A DNA stretch of 64,000 nt from Mucilaginibacter mallensis (GTDB lineage Bacteria; Bacteroidota; Bacteroidia; Sphingobacteriales; Sphingobacteriaceae), in NCBI RefSeq assembly GCF_900105165.1, contig NZ_LT629740.1:1302001-1366000 (forward strand), read 5' to 3'. Shown one piece after another: positions 1-9,394 of this stretch (its first letter is position 1; each line of letters opens with the position of its first letter). The translations under genes and the position numbers were made by a program. The notes under the pieces were generated by a model. It did not search any database. It was given only the letters and a program-made list of their open reading frames with translations, and was not told where the DNA came from.

Positions 1-935
1 CTTAAAATCCTGTTAAACAATGATATCTCACGGTCAAATAAAAAGCGAAAAAATAATTTGGTCCATGAGGTATGGTAGTACAAGGTATCATAATAATCAG
101 GTGCGGTTTTCTTTATCTCGGGCAACCTGTTCCATGGGATAGATGGAAAATCATGGTGTTCATTGTGAAAACCTACGTTAAAAGCTACAACGTTAAAGTT
201 ACCGTAATAGCTGTAAGTTTCCTGCTCAACGCTATGGGTAAGGTAGTGTTCCTGTATCCAGCGGGCGCCCAATGGGTGTAATCCAACTGAAAAAGAAAAG
301 CTTAATAACAAGAACGCGATAGCGTGCCAGCCGAAGAATATCCATATAACGGTTGTAAATGCTGCCTGTACTAAAATATTTGCAACTATCCACCAGTCGA
401 AAGTTTGGATCTCTCTTAATCTCGATAAGCGGAATACCTGGAACACCGGATAAAATAATAGCCATAAAGCCTTACCAAAAAATGAGTTATTAATCATTTT
501 TGCTTCCCAGCGATTAGGAAGATCGGCATCCAACTCGTGCACACCCTGAAAAGAGTGGTGTTTGATATGATAACGCTCAAATGATATAGAGCTTGGGAAA
601 ATTTGCGGCATATTGGCCAGTATACCTGCCCAACGGTTAGCCGAACGGCCTTTGAAAAGCAGTTGGTGCGCGCACTCATGTATCATTACAAATAGTGCGT
701 GATCGGCAAATGCGCCTAATAAATATGCTGCACCGAAGATTATCCACCAGGATTGATCCCTTACCAGCCATGCCAACCCCACCTGAAACCCCACCAACCC
801 TATAATAGCAAATATGGTAAGCGGGTTTTTCCCGATCAGGTTACGCATTTGCGGAAACTGTTTTAAAATTTGCTTTGTACGTGTACGATGTGGCTCCGAA
901 ACCTGTGAATAAACGAAATCGGTTTTATTAATCAT
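1..935 (-). CDS. Fatty acid desaturase resembling sphingolipid (dihydroceramide) delta-4 desaturase; 3' end cut by window edge
   Basis: Translating the minus strand from ATG at 935 gives about 311 residues with no stop before base 1, so only the C-terminal tip is missing (relatives have about 320). Three histidine boxes are visible: HECAH, HIKHH and HNEHH, the di-iron ligands of membrane desaturases. Hydrophobic segments lie between them. The stretch around box 3 (ETYSYYG, then FNVGFHNEHHDFP and a YYDTL further on) and the start (FVYSQVSEPHRTRTKQIL) closely match what I recall of eukaryotic DEGS/DES1 enzymes, which insert the 4,5-trans double bond into dihydroceramide. Family assignment is firm. 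The sphingolipid substrate is inferred from motif similarity and from the fact that this bacterial group makes sphingolipids. No lipid-synthesis neighbour is visible in the window. Confidence 0.9.
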   Translation of the reverse strand, partial: MINKTDFVYSQVSEPHRTRTKQILKQFPQMRNLIGKNPLTIFAIIGLVGFQVGLAWLVRDQSWWIIFGAAYLLGAFADHALFVMIHECAHQLLFKGRSANRWAGILANMPQIFPSSISFERYHIKHHSFQGVHELDADLPNRWEAKMINNSFFGKALWLLFYPVFQVFRLSRLREIQTFDWWIVANILVQAAFTTVIWIFFGWHAIAFLLLSFSFSVGLHPLGARWIQEHYLTHSVEQETYSYYGNFNVVAFNVGFHNEHHDFPSIPWNRLPEIKKTAPDYYDTLYYHTSWTKLFFRFLFDREISLFNRIL

Positions 936-1062
936 ATTATATTTTAGTAATTCTTATAAATCAGGGATAAGGGGATATGCCTGGCTTAATAATATTTGTT
1001 ATATCTAACGATACGCTTCAATAATAATTATAAAATCTGGTAAAATCATTCAAATGTAATAT

Positions 1063-2067
1063 TTATTGTAATTTAAATACTAACACCTTGAAACTGTTGG
1101 GTAAAGCCTTGCGTGTACCTGTTTCAACATCAGCAACGCTTAAATATATTTTGTGTGTTTTGGTATCCAAAGCCATAGTACGTGCCCTGCTTTGTGTTTT
1201 TAGCGTTTGAATAACGGTATAATCATCGGCGCTTAATTGTTTAATGATGGTTGTTGTACCATCGCCGCATGAAGCAAATATCAATTTGGTTTGCGGATCA
1301 AAAGCAACGGCATCAACTCCTGCACCTATTGGCAGTGTGCTTATTACTTTACCACTGTTAACATCAACCACGGTTACGCCTTTATTTTGGCGACATACAC
1401 TAAACACACGGCCGTTCGCAGCATCCAGTGCTATGCCTGTGGGGCCTCCGCATGGGTCTAAAGGATGGTTTTTAATAACTTTTAAAGCTTTAACATCAAT
1501 AACATTCAGGCTGCTTTTATCTTCAAGGTTATTATATATCTTGCCCTTACCGTCAGATACGGCAAATTCAGGGCCGCCACCCAAGGCTACAGTGCCAACC
1601 TGTTTAAGGGTATTGGGGTCAACTACTGAGGAGTTATTGCTCTCGCCGTTAAAACTAAAAACGCGATCAGAATAGGAATCGTAAATTATAGCGTCGGGGC
1701 CATTAGCATCGGTAAGTGATATGGTTGCTATGGTGGCCAGTGTTTTCAGGTCAAAAGCTACTACTGCGTTAGCCCTGCCATCGCTGATGAAGCCGCGGTT
1801 TGCTTTGTTATCAATGGCTATGCCATGTATGCCTTTCAGGTTGCTGATAACACCGACCGGCTGCTCTGTATTCAGATCAATAACATTTACCGAAGTGCCG
1901 TGCGAGACATATAAACGATGGTTTACATTGTCAATTGAAAGATAATCCCAGCCTGCATCACCTGGTAGCGGGATGGTTTTATCTGCTACATAAGTTTGTG
2001 CCTGTACTGCAAATGGGGCAATGCCGATAGTAGCCAAGAGGCTAAGTGTTAAAAATATCTTCTTCAT
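1063..2067 (-). CDS. Secreted YncE-like YVTN beta-propeller protein
   Basis: 334 residues from the ATG at 2067. A longer reading frame starts upstream at 2181, but the sequence at 2067 begins MKKIFLTLSLL and ends its signal peptide at VQAQ, so this start is preferred. The rest is a series of beta-propeller blades of the YVTN/YncE kind, with repeats such as HRLYVSHG...VNVIDLNT, GRVFSVCR...VTVVDVNSGKVISTLPIG and KLIFASCGDG. Such proteins are periplasmic or exported. Their ligands are mostly unknown, and nothing here points to a specific one. It is monocistronic between the desaturase and a repeat-filled gap. Confidence 0.85.
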   Translation of the reverse strand: MKKIFLTLSLLATIGIAPFAVQAQTYVADKTIPLPGDAGWDYLSIDNVNHRLYVSHGTSVNVIDLNTEQPVGVISNLKGIHGIAIDNKANRGFISDGRANAVVAFDLKTLATIATISLTDANGPDAIIYDSYSDRVFSFNGESNNSSVVDPNTLKQVGTVALGGGPEFAVSDGKGKIYNNLEDKSSLNVIDVKALKVIKNHPLDPCGGPTGIALDAANGRVFSVCRQNKGVTVVDVNSGKVISTLPIGAGVDAVAFDPQTKLIFASCGDGTTTIIKQLSADDYTVIQTLKTQSRARTMALDTKTHKIYLSVADVETGTRKALPNSFKVLVFKLQ

Positions 2068-2198
2068 ATTTATGGTGTAATAATGATAAATATCTGTTAA
2101 GATTCTGTTAAAATTCTGTGGTATTTGATTTCTTTTGTCTTTGTCATTTCTGGCGATAGCGAGAAATCTTCTTTGCAACACTTACCTGCGCTCATTCT

Positions 2199-2730
2199 CC
2201 AAGCGTCATTGCGAATGAAGCAATCCCTGACTGTACAGGGCATGATGCTTGTCTATTTAGTCGCATGGTATCGCTCATTGCCGCTAAGGCTAGTTCTTTT
2301 GTCTTGACACAAAAGAACCAAAAAGTCAAGTCAGTAGATTAGGCTTCTTTGCTGCACTTGGCCATTGCCCCGCAAATCAGGCAAAACCTGGGCTGCTATA
2401 TTTTTACCCTGCTGTCGCTACGTACCTGGCCTTTACGCTTCTGTAAAAATCTGCTATGCCCTGCCACCGCACAAGGCCACCATTGTTTTGCCTGATTTCG
2501 CCCGAAGCTGTTCTACTGACGGAAGAAGAGAAAAAAACTTCACCTAATTTCTTCAAAAGAGATACTTTAATTGACCCATGATAAAAAGCGTGCAAAGGCC
2601 CGACAAAAAGCGCGGGCCTGGGTGTTTTGCCTGTGGGCGGAAGGATCTTTTTGTCTTGATCTTTTGGTTACTTTTGGATCAAGCCAAAAGTAACTAAGGC
2701 TCCGCGCCCATGAGCGGCTTCAAGCGATAT
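2199..2730. repeat. Long composite palindromic intergenic repeat, copy 1
   Basis: The 797-base gap between the YncE-like gene and the efflux permease holds no credible gene. Bases 2277-2525 match 19453-19715 closely in the same orientation. Inside are nested inverted pairs: AAATCAGGCAAAAC near 2374 with GTTTTGCCTGATTT near 2485, and a GGGCTGCTATATTTTTAC / GTAAAAATCTGCTATGCCC pair. Outer hairpins carry CTTTTGTCTTGACACAAAAG near 2297 and a TTTTGGATCAAGCCAAAAG-type element near 2668. A copy-1-specific insert of about 80 bases follows 2527. Confidence 0.8.
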
Positions 2731-2864
2731 TCACATCTTGCATATTCACTCTGCACAGCATAAGAATTATTAATGTTGTGCTTGTTTTTCAATGGTATTC
2801 ATAAGCTCCCTCCAGTCGGTTGTCTTCTTTACAGCAATGACGCTATTTATTTAAAAGGCTACGA

Positions 2865-5800
2865 TTACTTTTTATGCTGATTCAGATCAAATATTTCATA
2901 ATGCGGGTTAACATCGCCTTTCCGGTATAATATGCGCAGCATGCTTGGTAACACTATTAATAATAGTGGGAGTGCCACTAAAAAGCCACCAATAACAGCT
3001 ATAGCCAATGGTTGGTGAAGCTGCGCACCGGCACCAATCCCTAACGCTAATGGCATTAATGCAATTATAGCGCCTAGGGCAGTCATTAATTTAGGCCTTA
3101 AACGGGTAGAAATTGAGAATATAATGGCATCATTAACATTGCTTTCCAGTGCGCTTAATTTAAACTGCATAAAGGTAAATATGGCATTTTCGCCAATAAT
3201 ACCTACTATCATGATGAGGCCGGTATAGCTGCCTACGTTTAGTGGTGTATTAGTAATAAGTAAGGCTAAAAGGCTACCCGCTGTACCCAAAACTGCTATA
3301 AATAAAATTAGAAAAGCAATCCTGAATTGTTTAAAAAGGAACAATATAACACCAAATACCAGCAAACATGCAGCTACCAGTATATATAGCAACTCTTTAA
3401 ACGATTGTTGTTGCTGCGCATATTCGCCGCCATACTCTACGTGATAACCCTGGGGCAAGTTTACTTTTTGGGCGATATTCTTTTTAATCGCAGTCATTAC
3501 TGTACCCAGATCTGTATTTTCCATACGGGCACTTATTATGCCCATTGATTGCAGGTTTTCGCGGTTTACTTCTGCATCGCCGGGATTAAGGCTAACGTTG
3601 GCTACCTGGTTTATGGGTATCATCTGGCCCTTGGTTAAAAATATGTTCATGTTTTTAACCTGGTCGATACTCAAAGTACGGTTACCCGGATAAACCATGC
3701 GGATGGGGGATAACTGTTCTTTTTCAATGATGTTGCCTACTATATTGCCTTCCAGCGCGGTTTGTGTTTGTGATTGTAGCTCAACCGGGGTAATATTATA
3801 CTGTGCCAGCTTATCATAAATAGGGTTGATAGAAACGGATGGCCCTGCTATAACAATACCATCGAAAACATCGGCAGTACCTTTTACACTGCTAACAGCA
3901 TCAGCTATTTGCTTTGACAGTTGCTGCAGTTTTTGCTGATCATCACCAAAAACCTTTATTTCTATAGGCTGTGCTGATGACATCAGATCGCCGAGCATAT
4001 CAGTTATCACTTGCCCAAAGTCTATAACTAACTCAGGCTGGGTTGATGCTATTTTTGCCCGCAGATCGCTTATTACTTCCTCTGTTGTTTGTTTATGCTC
4101 TCTTTTTAGCTGGATAAGATAATCGCCGGTATTGGGTTCAGTTATAAAAAAGCCCATCTGGGTGCCGGTACGGCGCGAATAAGCTTCAACATCCGGCTCC
4201 TTAATAATTATCTTTTCAACCTCGCGTAAAATACGGTCGGTTTCCTCTAAGGATGTTCCGGGAGGGGAGGTATAGTCCATTACTATACTGCCTTCATCCA
4301 TATCAGGTAAAAAACCGGTTTTTAGCATTGGCAGTACTAATACAACCGCGGCAATAAGCGCTACAATAATGATAATACTAAGCCATGGGCGCAGTATAAA
4401 CCATGATACCCATTTCTGTTTTTTAACATGTTCTGCTTTTTGCTTCTTTTCCTGGAGTTTACCATTGAAGTTTGGCTTGCGGGTTAGCAACAGGTAAATT
4501 ACCGGTAATCCTATCCATGTAACAAAAAATGAGCATACCAGGGTAATTATCATGGTATTGGTAAGCACAGTGAAATAAGCACCGGCAACACCTGTCATCA
4601 GCAGAAAAGGAATAAAAATTACTATTGTGCTTATTGATGAGCCTATCATTGCCGGGAACAGGTAATCAATAGCTTTTTTCAGCAGGTTGCGGGTAAGTTC
4701 ATCGGGGTATTCCTCATGCATACGGTGTATTTGCTCCACCACTACAATAGCATCATCAATAATTAAACCTATTGACGCGGCTAAAGCACCGAGGGTCATG
4801 ATATTAAATGTATAACCAATGCAATACAGTACAATAAGTGTAAGGCATAAGGTAACAGGTATAGTTATTAATATGGTTGCACTTGCTTTTACCGACCGCA
4901 GGAAGATGATAGCCACCACTATGGCTAATAGCAGGCCTACCCATAAGCTGTCGCTCACGCTTTTTACGGCATCATTAACAAAATCGGCCTGTACATAGTA
5001 TGGTTTTATGGTAACATCGGCAGGGAGTATTTTTTGCAGATCCTTTACCTTTTGGTCCATATCGGCTGATACAGATACCAGGTTGGCATCGGGTTGTTTT
5101 ATAACAGCTATTAACACGCCATCGTGTCCGTTGGCATTTATTTTGGTGTATTCAATGCCTTCGCTTATCTGTACGTCAGCAACATCTTTTAGCTGGATAA
5201 CCCGTTTACGGTCATTACTGATGATCATATTTGCCAATTCATCCTTTGTGGCAAGCGTGGCATCCGTTATAGTAAGGTACATCCGCTTATAATCAGATAA
5301 ATAGCCACCTGATTTTACAAAATTGGTTTGGTTTAACGCATTACTGATCACATCGGGCGTTATGCCTAGCGAGCTCATTTTTTGTGGCTTAAGTATAAGC
5401 CAGTACTCTTTTGACTTACCACCTATAACCCTTATTTCTGATACACCATCAACCTGCGATAAAAAGGGCTTAACGGTGTAAGTTGCCAGTTGCTTTAGCT
5501 CTATAGGGCTGCGACTATGGCTCTCCAGAGTGTAGCCGCTCACTGGCAAAATAGATGGGTTCATCTTTTCAACCGTGATATTTACATCAGCCGGAAGGTC
5601 GTTTTTTACCTGGTCAATAGCAGCCTGGATTTTGGTCTGGCTCATATCAATATCGGCATTCCAATCCATAAATGCTGATATCTCACAGCTACCGCGACTA
5701 GTTGTGCTACGAACTGTTATTAATGAGGGTACTTTTTTTATGGCATTTTCCAATGGTTTGGTTACCGTGACCATCATTTTATTTACCGGCTGCAGGCCCT

Positions 5801-5954
5801 CATCGGCTATTATCTTGATTTTTGGGAATGTAATATCCGGGAATAAGGATGTTTGCAGTTTGGAGTAAGCAAACATGCCCGTCACAATAATAAAGAACAG
5901 TACGAGTGCTATCGGCTTTTTATGTGATATGAAATAATCTTTGATAGGGGTCAT
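2865..5954 (-). CDS. Efflux RND transporter permease subunit
   Basis: 1029 residues, the usual length of AcrB/CusA-type pumps. The inner-membrane proton/drug antiporter has one N-terminal membrane helix (about residues 15-33), a periplasmic pore domain, a block of helices (about 335-485), a second pore domain and a C-terminal helix block (about 845-1010). The TM4 motif GLIIDDAIVVVEQIHR carries the paired aspartates of the proton relay, which fits HAE-type more than metal (HME) pumps. Substrate is unknown. Its ATG overlaps the stop of the adaptor gene by one base (TAATG), so the two are translationally coupled. It is the last gene of a TolC-adaptor-permease operon. Confidence 0.95.
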   Translation of the reverse strand: MTPIKDYFISHKKPIALVLFFIIVTGMFAYSKLQTSLFPDITFPKIKIIADEGLQPVNKMMVTVTKPLENAIKKVPSLITVRSTTSRGSCEISAFMDWNADIDMSQTKIQAAIDQVKNDLPADVNITVEKMNPSILPVSGYTLESHSRSPIELKQLATYTVKPFLSQVDGVSEIRVIGGKSKEYWLILKPQKMSSLGITPDVISNALNQTNFVKSGGYLSDYKRMYLTITDATLATKDELANMIISNDRKRVIQLKDVADVQISEGIEYTKINANGHDGVLIAVIKQPDANLVSVSADMDQKVKDLQKILPADVTIKPYYVQADFVNDAVKSVSDSLWVGLLLAIVVAIIFLRSVKASATILITIPVTLCLTLIVLYCIGYTFNIMTLGALAASIGLIIDDAIVVVEQIHRMHEEYPDELTRNLLKKAIDYLFPAMIGSSISTIVIFIPFLLMTGVAGAYFTVLTNTMIITLVCSFFVTWIGLPVIYLLLTRKPNFNGKLQEKKQKAEHVKKQKWVSWFILRPWLSIIIIVALIAAVVLVLPMLKTGFLPDMDEGSIVMDYTSPPGTSLEETDRILREVEKIIIKEPDVEAYSRRTGTQMGFFITEPNTGDYLIQLKREHKQTTEEVISDLRAKIASTQPELVIDFGQVITDMLGDLMSSAQPIEIKVFGDDQQKLQQLSKQIADAVSSVKGTADVFDGIVIAGPSVSINPIYDKLAQYNITPVELQSQTQTALEGNIVGNIIEKEQLSPIRMVYPGNRTLSIDQVKNMNIFLTKGQMIPINQVANVSLNPGDAEVNRENLQSMGIISARMENTDLGTVMTAIKKNIAQKVNLPQGYHVEYGGEYAQQQQSFKELLYILVAACLLVFGVILFLFKQFRIAFLILFIAVLGTAGSLLALLITNTPLNVGSYTGLIMIVGIIGENAIFTFMQFKLSALESNVNDAIIFSISTRLRPKLMTALGAIIALMPLALGIGAGAQLHQPLAIAVIGGFLVALPLLLIVLPSMLRILYRKGDVNPHYEIFDLNQHKK

Positions 5955-6907
5955 TACTGTACAATTTTAACTTTAGCAGTATCAGCCAAACCATAATTTC
6001 CGGTTGCTACAATTTTATCCTGCGGCGAGAATTTTGGTGAAAGTATTTCAACCCTGTCGCCTACCTCAATACCTTTTTTAACAGGCACCTTGATGGCGGT
6101 TGTTGGGTTGATGAGCTTCATCACCCAAAATTCTGTTTGTGTTTCATTTGTTAAAATAGCCGATTTTGGTAACGATGCCGTGTTTTGCTTGGATGAACGG
6201 ATCAGCCTGGCCTTGGCCACTAAATTTTCGGGGATCTGTTTATCGCTGTTTATTTTGATAACCACGCCCTGGGTTTGGGCGGCGGTATCAACAGTTGGCA
6301 TAAATGATGCTATCCTGCCATCAATCTTTTCGCCATCGGGCAGGGTAAGCTGCACATCCTGGTTTAGTTTTACGGTATTTTCCATCTCATAAGGTAACTG
6401 CATAATAAATGCGAAACTGCCGCGGTCGCTGATTACGGCCAGTTGTTCGCCATCCTGTACATAATCACCAACCTGGTGGTTCAGTTGGGTAATGTAGCCA
6501 TGCTCGGGTGCCGTAATGCGGTTAACACCTGAGAATTTGAAGGTAGTATCTAAAATATTTACGCTGTTACCAATGCTTTGCGCTTCCTTGGTTTTAACGG
6601 TGAATACCGTTTCACCTTTGTTTACAAAATGACCAATCTGCGTATTAACCTTTTGGATATAGCCGTTGGTATTTGATTTGATGTAATTTTTTTGCTGAAA
6701 CGACGATTGCGCGTTAAGCGTAGTATACTCAACCATGCTGCTATCGTTAACGCTGGTAACAGTAACGGCTACTTGTGCATTAACAGCTTTATCATCATCG
6801 CCGCTATCGCCCTTACTACCGCTGCCGCACGATGTTAGCAATACCGCAATGCAGGCCAGTAAAAGCAGGGGCGAAGTAACAGTATATTTAATTATCGATT
6901 TATTCAT
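5954..6907 (-). CDS. Efflux RND periplasmic adaptor subunit (lipoprotein)
   Basis: 317 residues from ATG 6907; an in-frame ATG at 6922 would overlap the TolC gene by 13 bases and adds only five residues. The start MNKSIIKYTVTSPLLLL leads to a lipobox LTSC near residue 27, so it is probably a lipoprotein. The remainder has the HlyD/MFP plan: a lipoyl-like half-motif (IQKVNTQIGHFVNKGETVF), a matching half (YITQLNHQVGDYVQDGEQL), a beta-barrel and a membrane-proximal domain. The helical hairpin between the lipoyl halves is very short, so it may contact the outer-membrane channel differently from AcrA. It links the TolC-like protein and the RND permease in the same operon. Confidence 0.92.
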   Translation of the reverse strand: MNKSIIKYTVTSPLLLLACIAVLLTSCGSGSKGDSGDDDKAVNAQVAVTVTSVNDSSMVEYTTLNAQSSFQQKNYIKSNTNGYIQKVNTQIGHFVNKGETVFTVKTKEAQSIGNSVNILDTTFKFSGVNRITAPEHGYITQLNHQVGDYVQDGEQLAVISDRGSFAFIMQLPYEMENTVKLNQDVQLTLPDGEKIDGRIASFMPTVDTAAQTQGVVIKINSDKQIPENLVAKARLIRSSKQNTASLPKSAILTNETQTEFWVMKLINPTTAIKVPVKKGIEVGDRVEILSPKFSPQDKIVATGNYGLADTAKVKIVQ

Positions 6908-6909
6908 GG

Positions 6910-8145
6910 TTATTTTGTCCAATAATTTAACTGGTTAATAAGTTGTAACCGGCTGATAACGGTTTGGGTCATTAAATTTTTTATACTGAGGTAATTATTG
7001 ATGGCCAGTATAAGGTCGGCAATTTTCAGGTCGCCGGTTTGCAATAGCTGGGTATCAACCTTTATCAGGCTTTCGGTATATTTTGTTTGATCTTTTATCT
7101 GCGCTATCAGCGTTTCATTCTCGCTGATCTGCTGGTTATACTGCGCTATTTGTTGATGATATTGCACATCAAAAAAGGCTTTGTAATTTTCGCGGGTTTC
7201 TTCCTGCAGGGACAGCTTTTTGTATTGCATTTTACGTTGCCCGCCATCATATATCGGCAGCACAAAGCCAAAACCTGCGCTTACGCCAAAGTTTTTGTAA
7301 GCCTGACCCATAAAATCGCTGTTATAGCCACCATCAGCAAAAACATTGATCTTGGGTTTATAGCTGTAATCAATCAGTTGTTTGCTGTTGATGATCTTTA
7401 AGCTGTCCAGTTTATATTGCTGAAAATAAATGCTGGTGCTGGCATCGGGCGGGGTGAGTTTTTTCAGAAGAGGTTCATCCAGCTCCCTTATCGTGGTATC
7501 AGCCACCCCTGCCAGATAGTTTAGCGTAGCGTAATCGTTTTTGTAAACCAGGCGTGCCTGTGTAAGTGCCAGCTCCTGCTGTTTTAAAGTTACCAGGAAA
7601 GTGAGGTAATCGCCTTGGTGGTATACGTTTGAGCGGGTGAGCTTTTTGAGTATGCCCTCTTCATTTGTAAGCAGATCAACTACCTGCTGACTGAATTTAT
7701 ATTGCTGCAGATCACCATAAGCAGTGATATATTGAGTGGTGACTGCTTTCTTTAGATCCTGCTCCGATATTTTGGAGGCATTGGTTAGTGACAGTGATTG
7801 CAGCGTAATAGCTAGCAACTGCGCGTTGATATTGTTTTTGCTGGCCAGTGATTGGTTAACGCCAAGCAGGCCATTTAATGTGTGGTTATTGGTAATAGCT
7901 TCGGAATAACCATAGCCATTTACAAGAGGGGCATATAAACCGCCGCTGTTAAGGTTTACCTGTGGTTTATAACCCGCTTTTAAACGCAGACTGTCGATCT
8001 CATTTGATGCGATCTGGTTATGTAAATCCTTTAACAGTGGGCTGTTACTTTTGGCAAGTTCAAGATAATGATCCAGCGAATAGGACTGCGCCTGGGCAAA
8101 GTTATATGTAAATGCGCATATGATTATGCTGAGAAACCATTTCAT
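6910..8145 (-). CDS. TolC family outer membrane efflux protein
   Basis: 411 residues with a Sec signal peptide (MKWFLSIIICAFTYNFAQAQ). Two long alpha-helical, glutamine-rich halves are visible, as in TolC/OEP channel proteins; typical members have 400-480 residues. It is the first gene of the three-gene efflux operon, and its stop lies two bases before the preferred adaptor start. The upstream gap (8146-8488) carries a palindromic repeat, and no operator could be recognised. No regulator gene is adjacent. Confidence 0.92.
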   Translation of the reverse strand: MKWFLSIIICAFTYNFAQAQSYSLDHYLELAKSNSPLLKDLHNQIASNEIDSLRLKAGYKPQVNLNSGGLYAPLVNGYGYSEAITNNHTLNGLLGVNQSLASKNNINAQLLAITLQSLSLTNASKISEQDLKKAVTTQYITAYGDLQQYKFSQQVVDLLTNEEGILKKLTRSNVYHQGDYLTFLVTLKQQELALTQARLVYKNDYATLNYLAGVADTTIRELDEPLLKKLTPPDASTSIYFQQYKLDSLKIINSKQLIDYSYKPKINVFADGGYNSDFMGQAYKNFGVSAGFGFVLPIYDGGQRKMQYKKLSLQEETRENYKAFFDVQYHQQIAQYNQQISENETLIAQIKDQTKYTESLIKVDTQLLQTGDLKIADLILAINNYLSIKNLMTQTVISRLQLINQLNYWTK

Positions 8146-8251
8146 TAAGTATAAATATAAGGCTTTATATTCAGCTAAATTATAACATAATTCTGTATTA
8201 ATTTTGAACGGTAAGATATGTTTTAGGATAAAGGAATTATTTAAAAAATAA

Positions 8252-8466
8252 AGTTGTCATTTCGAACGATAGAGCGAAATCTTTTGCACATTGCATGAAG
8301 CTTTGCCTTTCGCGGAAGATTTATCGCCATATGTTCCCGAAATGAAAAGAGAAATTTAATGTATTTAACAAACAAATTGTCATCCTGAACGGAGTGAAGG
8401 ATCTTCTTTGACCTGCATATTCTCCTTGCTGTTGCAGAAGATTTCTCTCTACCGTTCGAAATGACA
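8252..8466. repeat. Nested palindromic intergenic repeat (TCATTTCGAACG type)
   Basis: The 343-base gap before the EamA gene starts with GTCATTTCGAACGATAGAG at 8252 and ends with its inverted counterpart CTCTACCGTTCGAAATGAC by 8466. An internal degenerate unit at about 8377-8412 reads TCATCCTGAACGGAGTGAAG, followed by ATCTTCT. A third decayed piece lies near 8309-8346. The units look like repeated insertion of the same short element. Confidence 0.75.
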
Positions 8467-8488
8467 TAGAAAAATTAAACTTATTACT

Positions 8489-8908
8489 ATGTGGTGGATA
8501 TACGCGTTACTATCGGCATCATTTGCCGCACTTACAGCAATTTTTGCAAAGATTGGCATTAAAGGGGTTGATACCGATTTGGCTACTGCCATACGTACAG
8601 TAATTATACTGGTACTGGCCTGGGCGCTGGTCTTTGTTAAAGGGACAAACAATACCATTGGCAGCCTTACCCGGGTAAACTGGATCTTCCTGATCTTATC
8701 AGGCGCGGCAACAGGCTTATCATGGATATTCTATTTTAAAGCATTACAAATAGGAGAAGTGGCTTGGGTTGCACCTGTAGATAAATTGAGCGTGCCTATA
8801 GCTATTGTACTGGCAGCCATTTTTTTAGGTGAGCCGTTGACGGTGAAAACGGTATCGGCAGCTTTATTGATTATGGCGGGTAGTTTTATTTTGATATTTT
8901 GGAAATAA
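8489..8908 (+). CDS. EamA family transporter, single-domain
   Basis: 139 residues with about five hydrophobic helices. It matches one EamA/DMT repeat and is half the length of the usual ten-helix transporters. The start MWWIYALLSASFAALTAIFAK and the end FLGEPLTVKTVSAALLIMAG are typical. Half-size EamA proteins of this kind (about 140 residues, often annotated as EamA or GRP transporters) probably act as dimers. Substrate is unknown. A duplicated copy of its last 38 codons lies downstream at 9055-9171. Confidence 0.85.
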   Translation: MWWIYALLSASFAALTAIFAKIGIKGVDTDLATAIRTVIILVLAWALVFVKGTNNTIGSLTRVNWIFLILSGAATGLSWIFYFKALQIGEVAWVAPVDKLSVPIAIVLAAIFLGEPLTVKTVSAALLIMAGSFILIFWK

Positions 8909-8942
8909 GTTATTAAGCATAGGCCTTGCGCGATTCTTTTGA

Positions 8943-9050
8943 TTTAGCGCAAGTCTTGTGAGATAGACTTGTGTAATGGCTGACTTGTGCGACTCATTAA
9001 GAAAGCACAAGTCAACCTCCCCCAATCCTTCGCACAAGACTTGCGCTAAA
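8943..9050. repeat. Palindromic repeat between EamA gene and its duplicated 3' end
   Basis: The left arm TTAGCGCAAGTCTTGTG near 8944 pairs with the right arm CACAAGACTTGCGCTAAA ending at 9050. Internal short units of GACTTGTG are repeated. It separates the intact EamA gene from the fragment at 9055-9171. Confidence 0.75.
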
Positions 9051-9054
9051 GGGT

Positions 9055-9171
9055 GTACCTATAGCTATTGTGCTGGCAGCCATATTTTTAGGCGAACCGC
9101 TAACAGTAAGAACCGTTTTGGCAGCATTGTTAATAACCGCTGGGAGCTTTGTTTTGATATTTGGGAAATAG
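9055..9171 (+). pseudogene. Duplicated 3'-terminal fragment of EamA transporter gene
   Basis: Bases 9055-9171 read in frame as VPIAIVLAAIFLGEPL followed by TVRTVLAALLITAGSF, VLIFGK and stop. This is almost identical in protein to the last 38 residues of the intact EamA gene just upstream, but diverged at silent positions. There is no start codon and no upstream part of the gene. It looks like the remnant of a tandem duplicate whose 5' part was lost or replaced by the palindromic element ending at 9050. Confidence 0.88.
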
Positions 9172-9197
9172 GTTGTTAAAGCGCAGGCCATGTGTGA

Positions 9198-9292
9198 TTC
9201 CCCTCTTGAGAGGGGTGGAGGGGTGTGTCCTTTCTGCGCATAACACACCCCTGCAGCCGCACTGCCTACCGCGCCCCCTCTCAAGAGGGGAA
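9198..9292. repeat. Palindromic repeat (CCCCTCTTGAGAGGGG type), copy 1
   Basis: TTCCCCTCTTGAGAGGGG at the left is mirrored by CCCCCTCTCAAGAGGGGAA at the right, with an inner pair GAGGGGTGTGT / ACACACCCCTG. Related copies occur at 25223-25313 and 47103-47209. Confidence 0.85.
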
Positions 9293-9394
9293 CTAAGAAA
9301 AAATAAACTTTGTTAAATTCATGTTAACCAATAATAAACATTTTACGTAACTTTAATTAATAGCTCTTGATTTGTTAACGTAAATTTGCGCTAT

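Noticed and set aside
2365..2547. Open frames of 60 and 119 codons (here and at 19455-19814) beginning with similar PRKSGKTWAAIFLP sequences
   Set aside because: Both lie inside the two copies of the composite repeat and drift apart after a few dozen residues in different frames. The conservation is that of DNA, not of a protein.
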